From Sphingopyxis sp. JAI108 (GTDB lineage Bacteria; Pseudomonadota; Alphaproteobacteria; Sphingomonadales; Sphingomonadaceae), in the NCBI RefSeq assembly GCF_013410105.1, contig NZ_JACCCJ010000001.1, positions 186,001 through 250,000 on the forward strand: a DNA stretch of 64,000 bases, in the 5' to 3' direction. Positions 1-9,178 of this stretch are shown piece by piece. Every line of letters begins with the position of its first letter. The stretch's first letter is position 1. Both the position numbers and the translations under genes were made by a program. Below the pieces are notes generated by a model. That model saw only the letters and a program-made list of their open reading frames with translations. It ran no database searches and was not told where the DNA came from.

Positions 1-18
1 TCTTGTTCCGGTCAAAGC

Positions 19-174
19 CTATCGCGCATCCGACCGCATCTGGCGTTTGAAAAAATAATGCAGCACGAAGTGCGCCGGCGATACAACCGCGACCAATTCC
101 CAACCCTCGGCGCCGAGCTTACCGAGTTCGCCGTCATCAAGCGTCGTTTGAACGGTCAGATATTCCCATTGCAT
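19..174 (-). CDS. Small conserved protein, DUF4177-like
   Basis: A 51-residue protein beginning MQWEYLTVQTT and containing GELGKLGAEGWELVAVV. That pattern (W-E-Y near the start, then LN/LG-x-x-G-x-E-G-W-E-L-V) is typical of DUF4177-type small proteins of unknown function. The open frame runs 46 codons further upstream, but the ATG at 174 is preceded by an AGGAAG Shine-Dalgarno sequence and the extension has no family character. Likely cytoplasmic. It is convergent with nothing visible and lies just downstream of a cupin gene on the same strand. Confidence 0.7.
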   Translation of the reverse strand: MQWEYLTVQTTLDDGELGKLGAEGWELVAVVSPAHFVLHYFFKRQMRSDAR

Positions 175-269
175 GTCATTTCCTTCCTGATCGTCACCTC
201 GGACGTGGAGCGCGCGGGTCCATCGTGCATCCTCGATCGATCTTCCGCGTGCCCGCAAATTCTGTGGGC

Positions 270-731
270 TTAGCTTAGGCTTGTCCCACCATCGGGCCGC
301 CGAGGGCTCCATCCCGTTGGCGCGAGCTCGAAGCCGTCAAAGCTGAACCCTGGCGACACGATGCAAGACACCAGCGCCCAGCCGTCTTTTGCGTAGGTGC
401 TTTGCCAGTGATTTGCCTCGACGACATGTTGAGGCGTCTCGCCTGCCCAGACATCGTTTCCGAGGATGATCTCGGAGATAGGGCCCGCATCGGTGGGCGA
501 GGTAGACAGCAAGGCAGGTGACCCCGCGTGCCACAGCCATATCTCGGACGCGTCGACGCGGTGCCAATGCGACCGCTGGTCTTGTTCGAGCAGAAAATAG
601 ATGCTCGTGGCCGACGCGCGTTCGCCGCCTGGCGCAGCCGCCCTCCAGGTTTCGCGATACCAGCCGCCCTCGGGATGCGGCTCAAGATCCAGCATCCTTA
701 TCAGTTCGGTGGCGGAAGATGGTGTATTCAT
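270..731 (-). CDS. Cupin superfamily protein (DUF985 / Cupin_5)
   Basis: A 153-residue protein of normal length for the DUF985 cupin family. The N-terminal motif EPHPEGGWYRETW, the following S-x-x-x-FLLE and HWHRVDASEIW stretches, and the C-terminal VSPGFSFDGFEL are family signatures. The paired histidines of HWHRVD would be the metal-binding position in the cupin barrel. Members are small cytoplasmic proteins without an agreed reaction. It lies upstream of the DUF4177-like gene on the same strand, with about 95 bases between them, so the two may be co-transcribed. Confidence 0.85.
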   Translation of the reverse strand: MNTPSSATELIRMLDLEPHPEGGWYRETWRAAAPGGERASATSIYFLLEQDQRSHWHRVDASEIWLWHAGSPALLSTSPTDAGPISEIILGNDVWAGETPQHVVEANHWQSTYAKDGWALVSCIVSPGFSFDGFELAPTGWSPRRPDGGTSLS

Positions 732-922
732 TTTCGAAACCTCGGTCGGATCGTGAGGGGGCTAGAGATCCAGATGTACCAACCCGCCTTCCGGTTCCGC
801 CAAGCTCCCGAGCAACAGACATCTTCGATCAATTTGCTTGGCCTGCCGGCCACGCTGATGACTCCTCGGACAGACGCAATCGAGCGGGCGAAGGCCTTCC
901 ATCGCCCCGCATCGCCGAGCCG

Positions 923-3199
923 CTAGAAGCGCGCGCTCGCGTTCACCCCGATCGTGCGGACCGAATTATAACCCCATTGCTGCTGGATCGAAGTCGCGCC
1001 GCGCAGCACCTGGTCGACATTGTCGTAGGCGATGGCGGTGGGGACGAGTTCATCCGTGCAATTCTTGCAGAACAGCGAGAATTCGAAGCCCGATGCAAGG
1101 CGCACGCCAATGCTGGCGCCAAAGACGTTAGTCCCGCCCAGGCGCGTGAAAGGCGAGTTGTTCGCGGCGAAATTGACCGAAGAACGGCGGTTGTAGCTGC
1201 CCTCGATGAACGGAACGGCACCGCCCGTTTCGGGGAATTCGTAAATCCCCTGAAGGGTTGAAGTGAAGCGTGCCGAGGCCGGGGTGCGCAGCCCGGCGGC
1301 GTCGAACGTCCCGTTCTCGCCACAATCCGGCTGGCCCAGATAGCAGGCCGCGCCGACATAGGAGCGGAAATTGGAGTCGAGCAGCGTCGCGCTCGCATTG
1401 AAGGTGAGCCCCGTGACCGGCCTGATGACCGCGGTTGCCTCGATGCCTTGCGCCCGTACCTTGCCGGCATTGCCAACGGCGGTAACCCCGGTGCCGATAT
1501 TGAGCGCCTGGACCTGGAAGTTTCGGAAATCTTCGCGGAATGCGGAAAGGTTGAGACGAAGGCGGCGATCGAACAGCACGGCCTTGATGCCCAGCTCGAT
1601 GTCGGTGACGGTTTCGGGCAGGATTTTGAGATCCTGGTCCGGAACCGAGAAGGTCGGGTTGAAGGACGGACCCTTATAACCACGACTATAGGTAACATAG
1701 CTCATGATATCGGGGGTGAGTTCATATTGAGCGCCGAGCTTCCAGCTGAAGTCGGTGGTTTTGAAGGTCTGGCGGGCGGGCGGCGTGCGCGGCCCCAGCG
1801 TGGTGCCATATGGGCGGTCGTTCTGTCGCGTGTTGATCGTGATATAATCATTGGTCACGCGCCCACCTGCGATCAACTGCAGGCTATCTGTCAAATGGAG
1901 CTGAAACTGGCCGAATGCCGCGAGGCTTCGCAGCGTCTGGCGGTAAGTCGCATCGCGGCCGAGCGCGTTGGGCACCCCGCTACCCGCCGAACCCTGGAGA
2001 ACCGTGGCGGTGTTCAGCTTCGAATAGAAGCCATAAAGGCCAAGCTGGCCGTCGATCAGGCCGCCCGGCGCGAGCGCAAGCCGAAGTTCGTTCGAATATT
2101 GATCATAGCTGCTGTCGTTCCGGTTGATGTTGAGAAGATCGGCGCTCGTCCCGTCGCCGTCGATCGCGAGCGAAAGATCGAATGTGCGCCAGGCCGCGAT
2201 GTTGTTGAGTGTCAGCACGTCCGACAGGCTGAAGGTCGAGTTGAGTGAAATGCCGGACGTATCGACGCTGCGGTATCCGTCGCCATCCGAGCCATATTCC
2301 AGATTGCCGGGGCCAGCGGTGACGCCGTCGATCGTTTCGAGCGCCGGCCGGATCAAGCTGCCTGTTTCGGCGACCGAACGGAAGGTGCGATCAAAGACGC
2401 CGCCCACGCCGCGCTCGCGGCTGTGATCGCCGATCAGGTAGAAGCTGGTATCTGCCGAAGGCTCGAAAAGCAGCTTGGCCTTGACCGCGGTGCGGGTCTG
2501 GTTCGCGTCGAACCGATCGGGCGATCCGGCAACCTTGTCCGCGATCGGGCTCTGGTTCGAATGCAGCGCGTTGATGCGCAGCCCCAGCGTGTCCCCGATC
2601 GGCATGTTGGCCATGGCCTTCAAAATGATCCCCGAGCCATCGCCGGGCACCGTGTCCCGGTGGTTCGCCTCGAGGCTCAGCTTGCCTTCGACCCTGTTCA
2701 GTTTCGGCCGGTTGCTGACGATATTGAGAAGGCCTGCCGAAGCATTGCGGCCAAAGAGCAGGCCTTGCGGTCCCTGCAGAACCTCAACCCGCGCGACATC
2801 GTCGAGAATGCCGTTGCTCATGAAAAGCGGAACGCCGAGTGAGACCTCGTCGACCGATACGCCGACGCTGGAGTCGATATTGGGGGCGAAGACCAGGCTG
2901 CCGACGCCGCGGATACTGAACGAATTGTCCGCGCCGGTCGACAGGCTGGGCGCCGCGAGGCTGAGTTGGGAGAGGTCGTTGAGACGCCGGGAGGCGAGAT
3001 CCTCGGCACCGACCACCGTCACCGCGATGGGTACATCCTGGAGATTCTGGCTCGAGCGCTGCGCGGTCACGATGATTTCGTCGGCGCCCTGCACCGCCCC
3101 GTTGCCGGCCTCATCCCTGTCCTGGGCATATGCAGGAGCCGCGGTAAGCAACGTGGCGGCCGTCATCAGGAGCATCGTCCGCGAAGCGACTTTTTTCAT
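923..3199 (-). CDS. TonB-dependent outer-membrane receptor
   Basis: 758 residues. A signal peptide (MKKVASRTMLLMTAATLLTAAPAYAQ) is followed by a TonB-box-like DEIIVTAQR, a plug domain (residues about 45-160, with VEVLQGPQGLLFGRNASAG), and a 22-strand barrel ending in an aromatic residue (ASARF). There is no STN domain, so it is not an obvious partner for a sigma/anti-sigma pair. The family imports substrates across the outer membrane using TonB energy. In sphingomonads such receptors often take up aromatic or glycosidic compounds. It is the last gene of a leftward group with a hydrolase and a small exported protein. An AT-rich palindromic motif lies about 110 bases upstream. Confidence 0.93.
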   Translation of the reverse strand: MKKVASRTMLLMTAATLLTAAPAYAQDRDEAGNGAVQGADEIIVTAQRSSQNLQDVPIAVTVVGAEDLASRRLNDLSQLSLAAPSLSTGADNSFSIRGVGSLVFAPNIDSSVGVSVDEVSLGVPLFMSNGILDDVARVEVLQGPQGLLFGRNASAGLLNIVSNRPKLNRVEGKLSLEANHRDTVPGDGSGIILKAMANMPIGDTLGLRINALHSNQSPIADKVAGSPDRFDANQTRTAVKAKLLFEPSADTSFYLIGDHSRERGVGGVFDRTFRSVAETGSLIRPALETIDGVTAGPGNLEYGSDGDGYRSVDTSGISLNSTFSLSDVLTLNNIAAWRTFDLSLAIDGDGTSADLLNINRNDSSYDQYSNELRLALAPGGLIDGQLGLYGFYSKLNTATVLQGSAGSGVPNALGRDATYRQTLRSLAAFGQFQLHLTDSLQLIAGGRVTNDYITINTRQNDRPYGTTLGPRTPPARQTFKTTDFSWKLGAQYELTPDIMSYVTYSRGYKGPSFNPTFSVPDQDLKILPETVTDIELGIKAVLFDRRLRLNLSAFREDFRNFQVQALNIGTGVTAVGNAGKVRAQGIEATAVIRPVTGLTFNASATLLDSNFRSYVGAACYLGQPDCGENGTFDAAGLRTPASARFTSTLQGIYEFPETGGAVPFIEGSYNRRSSVNFAANNSPFTRLGGTNVFGASIGVRLASGFEFSLFCKNCTDELVPTAIAYDNVDQVLRGATSIQQQWGYNSVRTIGVNASARF

Positions 3200-3296
3200 G
3201 ATTATCCTCTCCAGGCGGCTGCTCGTGCAGCCGGCTCGTTTTTGTCGGTGGCCTGATTGGGCCGGCCGCTGATTGCCTCCGCCACAGCATTTCTGT

Positions 3297-3326
3297 CAAT
3301 AAAATTAATTCATAAATTAATGAAAA
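3297..3326. promoter_or_regulatory. ATTCAT/ATGAAA palindrome upstream of the TonB receptor
   Basis: ATTCAT (3308-3313) and ATGAAA (3320-3325) form an imperfect dyad in an AT-rich segment between 3199 and 3397. The flank GTCAAT-AAA-ATTAATTCATA matches GTCAAT-TTT-ATTAATTCATA upstream of the second TonB receptor near 9376, with only the three central bases different. The match between two unlinked promoters suggests a shared regulator site. Confidence 0.5.
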
Positions 3327-3396
3327 TAGGGATTGGAAATTTGCATTTGTGTGCGTTAAATTATTATAATATATGATGAAATTTTACTAAATCGTA

Positions 3397-3837
3397 TTAT
3401 CGATTCTGGCTTCCCGTCAAGCCGATGTCGCCGTCGCAGAGCTTGCCGAGCCGGGCGAAGTCCGGTCCGCCGTCGTCGATTGCGAGCAATTGGGCCTCGG
3501 CGATCCAGGCGAAGCGCCGATAATAGGAGCGACCGGATGCGCGGACTTCGCCGCACATGACCTGGTTGGCGCCATCGGCAGGCCTGATGCCGCGGAAGGT
3601 GACGCCGGGATCGTCCAGCGTCTTGGCGATACGCGGATCGGCTGACGGCTGAGATTCTGTCGGAACGTGGGAGCGTGCCGGAGCGGCGCGCGCGGTGTCG
3701 GGAGGCAGTTGCACCAGCGGACGCGCCGGGCTGCTGTCCGGTTCGCTGATCGCCGGGCGCCAGAAGACCAGCGCGGCGATAAGCGGGAGGGCCATGGTGC
3801 CGGCAACGAGGGAGGCGCGCGGCTGCTTTGCTGTCAT
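3397..3837 (-). CDS. Small exported or membrane-anchored protein of unknown function
   Basis: 146 residues. An N-terminal hydrophobic segment (about residues 9-26, LVAGTMALPLIAALVFW) may be a signal or anchor. The rest contains a short conserved-looking globular part with VTFRGIRPADGANQVMCGEVRASG and FAWIAEAQLLAIDDGG. I do not recognise a named family. It lies 62 bases downstream of a secreted hydrolase and about 200 bases upstream of a TonB receptor, all leftward, so a periplasmic role with them is likely but not shown. Frame choice rests on amino-acid composition and the hydrophobic N-terminus, because overlapping frames are also open here. Confidence 0.6.
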   Translation of the reverse strand: MTAKQPRASLVAGTMALPLIAALVFWRPAISEPDSSPARPLVQLPPDTARAAPARSHVPTESQPSADPRIAKTLDDPGVTFRGIRPADGANQVMCGEVRASGRSYYRRFAWIAEAQLLAIDDGGPDFARLGKLCDGDIGLTGSQNR

Positions 3838-3898
3838 CTCTTGAAGCTTTCACTGGTTGGACGGGCGCGCCGCCGGACGGACGGCGCGCGCTGCGTCC

Positions 3899-4882
3899 TT
3901 ATTGAACATTGCTCAATTGGCTGTGCCAGGCCTTGGCAGTGAAGAATTCGCCCTCCTTGTGTCGGAAGGCTTTCCCAGCCTCCTTGGAGCCCTGGAGCTG
4001 CCATGCGAGCCACGCGGTCGGAAAGCCGCGATAGCCATAAACGCCGAAGGTGCAGGTAAGGGTGACGCTCTGAGCCGCCGAACGGCAGTCGGGCTTGCCA
4101 AGAATATCATTGTGGTTCGCGAGTTTGACGAGGCCTTTGGCCTTGGGAAGCTTGGACGGCGTTGCCTTGTAATAGGCGGTCAGCGAGTTCAGCGGGCCGG
4201 AGCTGAATTGCCAGTCGGGCGAGATCAGCGCGTCAAGCGTGCCGCCAACATAAAAGATCGAGCCGGATTTGGCGGCCTCGAGGTCGGGGGTCAGTAAGCA
4301 AAGGTCGGCGGGCGAGCACCAGAGCTGAGCGGGGAGCTGGAATGCAATCGTCGTCTTGATCGTACCTCGCGACTTCAGCATTGCATTGGCAGCGCCTGTG
4401 GCGCCCTGCGAATGACCCGCGACGCCGACGCGCGCGAAATCGACACGCCGGTGGAGCGGGCTCGCCGGCTGTTCCGCGAACTTGCGTAGATAAGCCAGGG
4501 AATCGAGAACGGTATCGCCATAACCGGTCTTGCCGTCGCGGGTCGCGATAACGACAAACCCCCAGCTGGCGAAATGCGACAGGATATGTTCGTAAACCTC
4601 CTTGCCGACCGGCCCATCGGAGGTCCCGTTTGCCCAGAGAAGCACGGCGCGCGGAGGGCCGCGGCCGATGTCGGACGGGTACCAGATGTCGCACGGATTG
4701 CCCTTGCGGTCGCACGCGGCGGCGGAGGTCATGTGGCGAACGCCGGCAGGCCCGCCCGCGTCATATTTTCGCTCGATCGGCCCGGTGGGCTCGTTGGGCG
4801 CAGCGGAAGCTGGTGCGGCAGCGGTGAAGGTGAGGCCGAGGCCCGTCAAAATGACGGCAAGCGGGGTCTTGCTATGGGACAT
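3899..4882 (-). CDS. Secreted alpha/beta hydrolase, dienelactone hydrolase-like
   Basis: About 327 residues. The start at 4882 (MSHSKTPLAV) has AGGAG seven bases upstream and gives a clean signal peptide ending near APASAA. The nucleophile elbow is GHSQGATGA. The acid is probably in the FYVGGTLDALISP strand, and a C-terminal His follows LANHND. The family hydrolyses esters or lactones. It heads the leftward group ending in a TonB receptor and is divergent from a carboxylesterase, so a role in de-esterifying an imported substrate fits. Substrate is unknown. The alternative start 45 bases upstream gives a charged, non-signal N-terminus and is less likely. Confidence 0.83.
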   Translation of the reverse strand: MSHSKTPLAVILTGLGLTFTAAAPASAAPNEPTGPIERKYDAGGPAGVRHMTSAAACDRKGNPCDIWYPSDIGRGPPRAVLLWANGTSDGPVGKEVYEHILSHFASWGFVVIATRDGKTGYGDTVLDSLAYLRKFAEQPASPLHRRVDFARVGVAGHSQGATGAANAMLKSRGTIKTTIAFQLPAQLWCSPADLCLLTPDLEAAKSGSIFYVGGTLDALISPDWQFSSGPLNSLTAYYKATPSKLPKAKGLVKLANHNDILGKPDCRSAAQSVTLTCTFGVYGYRGFPTAWLAWQLQGSKEAGKAFRHKEGEFFTAKAWHSQLSNVQ

Positions 4883-5058
4883 GCTGGGTCTCCTACTTGA
4901 TCGTTTTTGGGAGGGGCGGCGCGGCACGATCGGACCGCTTACGCCTGTGCCGGCGACGCTTGCCCGAACGGCGCGTGCTGGCGCCGAACAAGGACGATGC
5001 CGGATTGAGAAAGGGCGATACGCACGGCGGTGCTGGCTCAGTCGCGACCTTTTGTTGG

Positions 5059-5087
5059 AAATTCATTGATTATCGTATGAATGAAAT
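5059..5087. promoter_or_regulatory. Inverted repeat AAATTCAT...ATGAAT in the divergent promoter
   Basis: ATTCAT (5061-5066) and ATGAAT (5077-5082), ten bases apart, lie in the 419-base gap between divergent hydrolase and carboxylesterase genes. Outer bases AAA and GAAATTT extend the dyad. It is the same hexamer pair as near 3308, 5160 and 9388. The rest of the gap holds no convincing gene. Confidence 0.5.
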
Positions 5088-5159
5088 TTGCATCGCGTTT
5101 CTCGTCCGTGAAATGAACGGGAGATGACTAAACGACGAGCACGCGGGGAGGTTTCACAT

Positions 5160-5181
5160 CTTCATGAATATATGAATGAAG
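5160..5181. promoter_or_regulatory. Second palindrome CTTCAT...ATGAAG in the same promoter
   Basis: A 22-base near-palindrome, CTTCAT (5160-5165), central ATATAT, ATGAAG (5176-5181), about 120 bases before the carboxylesterase start. It also contains ATGAAT at 5172-5177. It is probably a second site for the regulator that binds near 5061, giving two sites in one divergent promoter. Confidence 0.5.
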
Positions 5182-5301
5182 ATATTGACGAGCATGAAGC
5201 ACCGGTGCAGGATGCTGAGCAATCGCGTCGATCAGTCGCGGGGCAATGATGCGGGGCAAGCGCGGAAACGCGGCAGGGCCCTGACGATATGGGAGATGGC
5301 G

Positions 5302-6813
5302 ATGAGAGGCATGATTTGCGCGATTGTTCTCGCGTGCGCGGCGGCGACGCTTCCCGCGGCGACCGCTCAGACCTCGGTGATGACCGAGACGGGCGAGGTT
5401 GCGGGAGTGAAAAGCGCCCAGACCATCTCCTTCAAGGGGATACCTTATGCGGCGGCGCCGGTGGGTCCGCTGCGCTGGAAGGCGCCCGAGCCCGCGCTGC
5501 GCTGGGCGGGCGTTCGCGATGCGAGCCATTATGGCAATGCCTGCCCGCAGCCCGCGCGCAAGGAGGCTTGGGCACAAGTCGGGCGGCAGGGCGAGGACTG
5601 CCTGTTTCTTAATGTGTGGCGGCCCGCCAATCCGGGCAAATATCCCGTCATGGTATTTCTCCATGGTGGCGGCTTCGTCTCCGGTTCCGCGGGTGTGCCG
5701 CTATACGAAGGGACAGGGCTTGCCGCCCGCGGCGCCGTCATCGTCACCTTGAACTATCGCCTCGGGCGGCTCGGCTATTTTGCCCATCCCGCGCTCACGC
5801 ACGAGGACCCCGAAGGCCGGCTCGGCAATTACGGGGTCATGGACCAGGTCGCGGCGCTCGAATGGGTCAAGCGCAACATTGCCGCATTTGGCGGCGATCC
5901 GGACAATGTTACCCTCTTCGGCGAGTCCGCCGGCGCCGGCACTGTGCAAATTTTGATGGGATCCCCGGAAGCGAAAGGGCTGTTTCACAAAGCGGTTTCG
6001 CAATCGGGTTCGGGCGGGACGATTCTCGCGCCGATCCGCGGAGGTGCAGTTAACGCCGAGGCCTTGGGCAAGAAATTCACCGACGATGTGGGACTTGAAA
6101 ATGCCTCGGCGGACGATCTGCGCGCCATCCCCGTCGCCGAAATCATCAAGGCCCGTGCCTTCCCCTTCATCGACGGCAAGGTCGTGACGCAAAGCCCCGG
6201 CGAGCCCTTCTATCTCGGCAAGCAGATGGGCATTCCGCTGATCATCGGCTCGAACTCGAACGAATCGAGCCTTGGCGGCATGACCGAAGCGACCGCCAGG
6301 ATGCTGCTGGGAAGCGCCTTTCCCGAGCTTCATGCGGGCTATATCGCGCTCAGCGGCAAGGCGAGCGAAGCGGCCGCGATCGACCTGGCCGAAGGTCTTG
6401 GCTTCGTCCTGCCGTCCCTGGCGCTCGCGGACCGGCACGCGGCCGCGGGAAACCCGACCTTTGCCTATTTCTTCGACCAGGTGCCGGTCGACCAGCGCGC
6501 GAACGCGGCAGGGACGGATCATGGCGGCGAGCTTGAGTATCTGTTCGGCAACAAACCCGCCGAGCATCGCTGGGACGCCGCCGACATCAAGGTCTCGAAG
6601 CTGATGGGGGATTATTGGGTGCGCTTTGCGCGGAGCGGAAATCCCAATGGCGGGGGCGCGGTGCAGTGGCCTGCCGTCACTACGCCGCCGACAGCCTATC
6701 TCCACCTCGATGCCAGGCCGCGCGCCGCGCGGCTCGCGCCGGTCGAAGAAAAAGCGAAGGCCGCCGCGATGTCGGCTGCGGTCAAGGCGTGGACCGCGCC
6801 TGCCGCGCCGTAA
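5302..6813 (+). CDS. Carboxylesterase type B, exported
   Basis: About 503 residues from the ATG at 5302, which has GGGAG six bases upstream and yields a signal peptide (MRGMICAIVLACAAATLPAATAQ). Family marks: GGGFVSGSAG oxyanion region, DCLFLNVW, and FGESAGAGTVQ with the catalytic Ser. GSNSNESS probably carries the acid, and the catalytic His is in TDHGGELEYLFG. The enzyme hydrolyses carboxylic esters in the periplasm or outside the cell. It is 37 bases upstream of a GH1 glycosidase on the same strand, with a ROK sugar kinase following. This suggests an acylated glycoside as the substrate of the block. Codons upstream of 5302 remain open but lack a usable ribosome site. Confidence 0.9.
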   Translation: MRGMICAIVLACAAATLPAATAQTSVMTETGEVAGVKSAQTISFKGIPYAAAPVGPLRWKAPEPALRWAGVRDASHYGNACPQPARKEAWAQVGRQGEDCLFLNVWRPANPGKYPVMVFLHGGGFVSGSAGVPLYEGTGLAARGAVIVTLNYRLGRLGYFAHPALTHEDPEGRLGNYGVMDQVAALEWVKRNIAAFGGDPDNVTLFGESAGAGTVQILMGSPEAKGLFHKAVSQSGSGGTILAPIRGGAVNAEALGKKFTDDVGLENASADDLRAIPVAEIIKARAFPFIDGKVVTQSPGEPFYLGKQMGIPLIIGSNSNESSLGGMTEATARMLLGSAFPELHAGYIALSGKASEAAAIDLAEGLGFVLPSLALADRHAAAGNPTFAYFFDQVPVDQRANAAGTDHGGELEYLFGNKPAEHRWDAADIKVSKLMGDYWVRFARSGNPNGGGAVQWPAVTTPPTAYLHLDARPRAARLAPVEEKAKAAAMSAAVKAWTAPAAP

Positions 6814-6850
6814 CGGCGGACCCATGATGATCGATACAGGAGAGAAGAGC

Positions 6851-8176
6851 ATGACTTCGAACCAGCCGACGCGGCGCCAGGTCGTTGCGGGGGCGGCAGG
6901 GCTTGCCGCCGCCGTCAGCGCCGCCCCCGCCAGGGCGTTCGCCCCGGCGAGGCAAGCGCCGAAGGGCTTTCTCTGGGGCACCGCGATTTCGGCGCACCAG
7001 AGCGAAGGCGGGAACACCGCGTCCGACAGCTGGCTTCTCGAAACGATTGAGCCCACCGCCTTCACCGACCCCTCGGGCGATGCCTGCGACAGCTATCATC
7101 GCTATGAGGAAGATCTCGACATCGCTAAGAGCCTGGGCCTCAACTGCTATCGCCTGGGCATCGAATGGGCGCGGATCGAGCCGGCGGAGGGCATGTTTTC
7201 CGAAGCTGCCCTCGATCATTATGCCCGCGTCCTGCAGGCCTGCCACGCGCGCGGGCTCCTGCCGATGGTGACCTATAATCATTTTACAGTGCCGCTGTGG
7301 TTCGCGATGCGCGGCGGGTTCGAGGTCGCTGACGGGGCAGATCTTTTCGCGCGCTTCTGCGGCCGCGCCACCGAGCGTCTGGGGCCGCTGGTTGGCATGG
7401 CGACGACCTTTAACGAAGCCAATATTCTCGGCCTTCGCAAGGTCCTGCCGCGTTTCGCGAGCGACGCGGCAGCGGAAAAGGCCCGCGCGATGATCGCGGC
7501 CGCCGCCAAGCGCACCAACTCGCCGCAATTTTCGGCGATGCTGTTCGGCGACCCCGACAAGATCAACAAGGTGATGCTCGACGCGCATGCCAAGGGCTAT
7601 GCCGCGATCAAGGCGGCGCGCGCCGACTTGCCGGTGGGCGTGACCTTATCGATGCAGGAAATCCAGGGCGTCGGCGAGGGTAATCTGGCGCGAGAGGCCG
7701 AGGCGACGATGTATAGTGGCTGGATCGAGGCGGCACGCGCCGCGTCGGACTTCGTCGGCGTACAGACCTATTCGCGGCTGCGGATCGGACCCCAGGGCCT
7801 GATGCCGTCCGAGCCCGGCGTCCCGCTCACCGACATGGGATATGAAAATTATCCCTCGGCCATCGGTCATACGCTCCGCTACGCGGCAAAGCATATCGGC
7901 AAGCCGATTTACCTGACCGAGACGGGCATCGGGACGACCGACGACGAGGTCCGCATCGCCTTTATCAAGGCGACGATGGACGAGGTCAGCAAATGCATAG
8001 ACGACGGGATCGAGGTGAAGGCCTATCTCTACTGGTCGCTCCTCGACAATTTCGAATGGACGTCGGGCTATGCGAAGAAATTCGGGCTGGTCGAGGTCGA
8101 TCGCAAGACATTCAAGCGCACGCTGAAGCGGAGCGCGCGCTATCTTGGCATGCGCGCCAAGGCGAACCGGATATGA
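6851..8176 (+). CDS. Glycoside hydrolase family 1 (beta-glucosidase type)
   Basis: About 441 residues. The start at 6851 follows AGGAGAGAAGAGC. The N-terminus TRRQVVAGAAGLAAAVSAAPARA resembles a Tat signal, so the enzyme is probably exported folded. GH1 marks: GFLWGTAISAHQSEGG, YHRYEEDLDIAKSLGLNCYRLGIEWARIEP, acid/base Glu in TFNEAN (about residue 189), nucleophile Glu in YLTETGIGTTD, and YWSLLDNFEW near the end. Two usual motifs are altered (NEA for NEP, ETG for ENG), but both glutamates are kept. It should release glucose or a related sugar from a beta-glycoside. It lies between a carboxylesterase and a ROK kinase. Confidence 0.9.
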   Translation: MTSNQPTRRQVVAGAAGLAAAVSAAPARAFAPARQAPKGFLWGTAISAHQSEGGNTASDSWLLETIEPTAFTDPSGDACDSYHRYEEDLDIAKSLGLNCYRLGIEWARIEPAEGMFSEAALDHYARVLQACHARGLLPMVTYNHFTVPLWFAMRGGFEVADGADLFARFCGRATERLGPLVGMATTFNEANILGLRKVLPRFASDAAAEKARAMIAAAAKRTNSPQFSAMLFGDPDKINKVMLDAHAKGYAAIKAARADLPVGVTLSMQEIQGVGEGNLAREAEATMYSGWIEAARAASDFVGVQTYSRLRIGPQGLMPSEPGVPLTDMGYENYPSAIGHTLRYAAKHIGKPIYLTETGIGTTDDEVRIAFIKATMDEVSKCIDDGIEVKAYLYWSLLDNFEWTSGYAKKFGLVEVDRKTFKRTLKRSARYLGMRAKANRI

Positions 8177-8257
8177 CGGGTTCGTCGCGGCGGCTCCGGT
8201 CGATGCCGTGCCCGTGCCGACGGCCGGGCACCTGCCGTGGCATGAAAGCGTGCCTCC

Positions 8258-9178
8258 ATGGGTAAGCGTCTTGCGGGGATCGAGCTTGGAGGCACCAAAT
8301 GCATCGCCATTCTCGGCTCCGGCCCGGATCGGATCGAGGCGCAGGTCGAAGTCCCGACGACTTCGCCTGAGGAGACCCTGGGCCGCCTTCGGGACATATT
8401 GGACGACTGGCATCGGGACAGGGGCTTCGAGGCGCTGGGGCTTGGCAGCTTTGGCCCGCTCGACATCGATGCCGGTACGATCGCCGCCACTGCGAAGCCG
8501 GGCTGGACGGGCGCCGCCGTTCGCGACCAACTCGCGGGAGGTTTCGATTTGCCGCACGCGCTCGATACCGACGTGACCGGCGCCGCACTCGCCGAAGGGG
8601 CGTGGGGCCGCGCACAGGGCCTAGGAAGCTATTGCTATGTAACTGTCGGGACCGGCATCGGAGCAGGGGTGATCGTCAACGGCAAGCCCGCGGCAGGCCT
8701 GGGGCACGCCGAGGCCGGCCACATCCGCGTCGCCCGCATGCCGGGCGACAGCTGGCACGGCAATTGTCCCTTTCACGGCGATTGCGTCGAAGGGCTGGCG
8801 TCGGGCAGCGCGATCGTGGCGCGCAGCGGCGGCAGCGCGGGCCAGCTCGGCGAAGACGACCCCATTTGGGATTTCGTTTCGGATGCGCTCGCGCAGATGC
8901 TCCATGCGCTGGCGCTGATCGCGACGCCCGAACGCGTGATCGTGGGCGGCGGCGTGATCAACGCGCGCCCTCATCTGGTCGCAAGGGTGCGCGATCGGCT
9001 CGGCGTCAGCCTCGCGGGCTATTCCGGGCCACTTGCAGCAGCCGCGGGGCGCGAAAAATTCCTCCAGCTATCCGCCCTCGGCGCCGACGTCGGCCCTCTT
9101 GGCGCTCTCGCACTCGCCCGCATGGCGCTAGAAGGGAGCAGCAAGGCTCAGCCATCTGTCTCTCCTGTCATTGCCTGA
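8258..9178 (+). CDS. ROK family sugar kinase (fructokinase/glucokinase type)
   Basis: 306 residues. The N-terminal phosphate motif is GIELGGTKCIAILG, the sugar-binding region includes DTDVTGAALAEGAWGRA, and the second phosphate motif is TVGTGIGAGVIVNG. A zinc-type signature follows (GHIRV...WHGNCPFHGDCVEGLASG). This cytoplasmic family phosphorylates hexoses with ATP. The zinc signature and the C-F-H-G-D-C-V-E-G motif are typical of the fructokinase branch, but glucose is equally plausible given the upstream GH1 enzyme. It probably uses the sugar freed by that glycosidase. Confidence 0.9.
   Translation: MGKRLAGIELGGTKCIAILGSGPDRIEAQVEVPTTSPEETLGRLRDILDDWHRDRGFEALGLGSFGPLDIDAGTIAATAKPGWTGAAVRDQLAGGFDLPHALDTDVTGAALAEGAWGRAQGLGSYCYVTVGTGIGAGVIVNGKPAAGLGHAEAGHIRVARMPGDSWHGNCPFHGDCVEGLASGSAIVARSGGSAGQLGEDDPIWDFVSDALAQMLHALALIATPERVIVGGGVINARPHLVARVRDRLGVSLAGYSGPLAAAAGREKFLQLSALGADVGPLGALALARMALEGSSKAQPSVSPVIA

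Noticed and set aside
518-1261. Plus-strand ORFs over the cupin and TonB genes
   Set aside because: Antisense to genes with strong family motifs; low-complexity Arg/Ala-rich translations.
5701-7065. Minus-strand 454-residue ORF
   Set aside because: Antisense to the carboxylesterase and GH1 genes; Arg/Gly-rich composition with no motifs.
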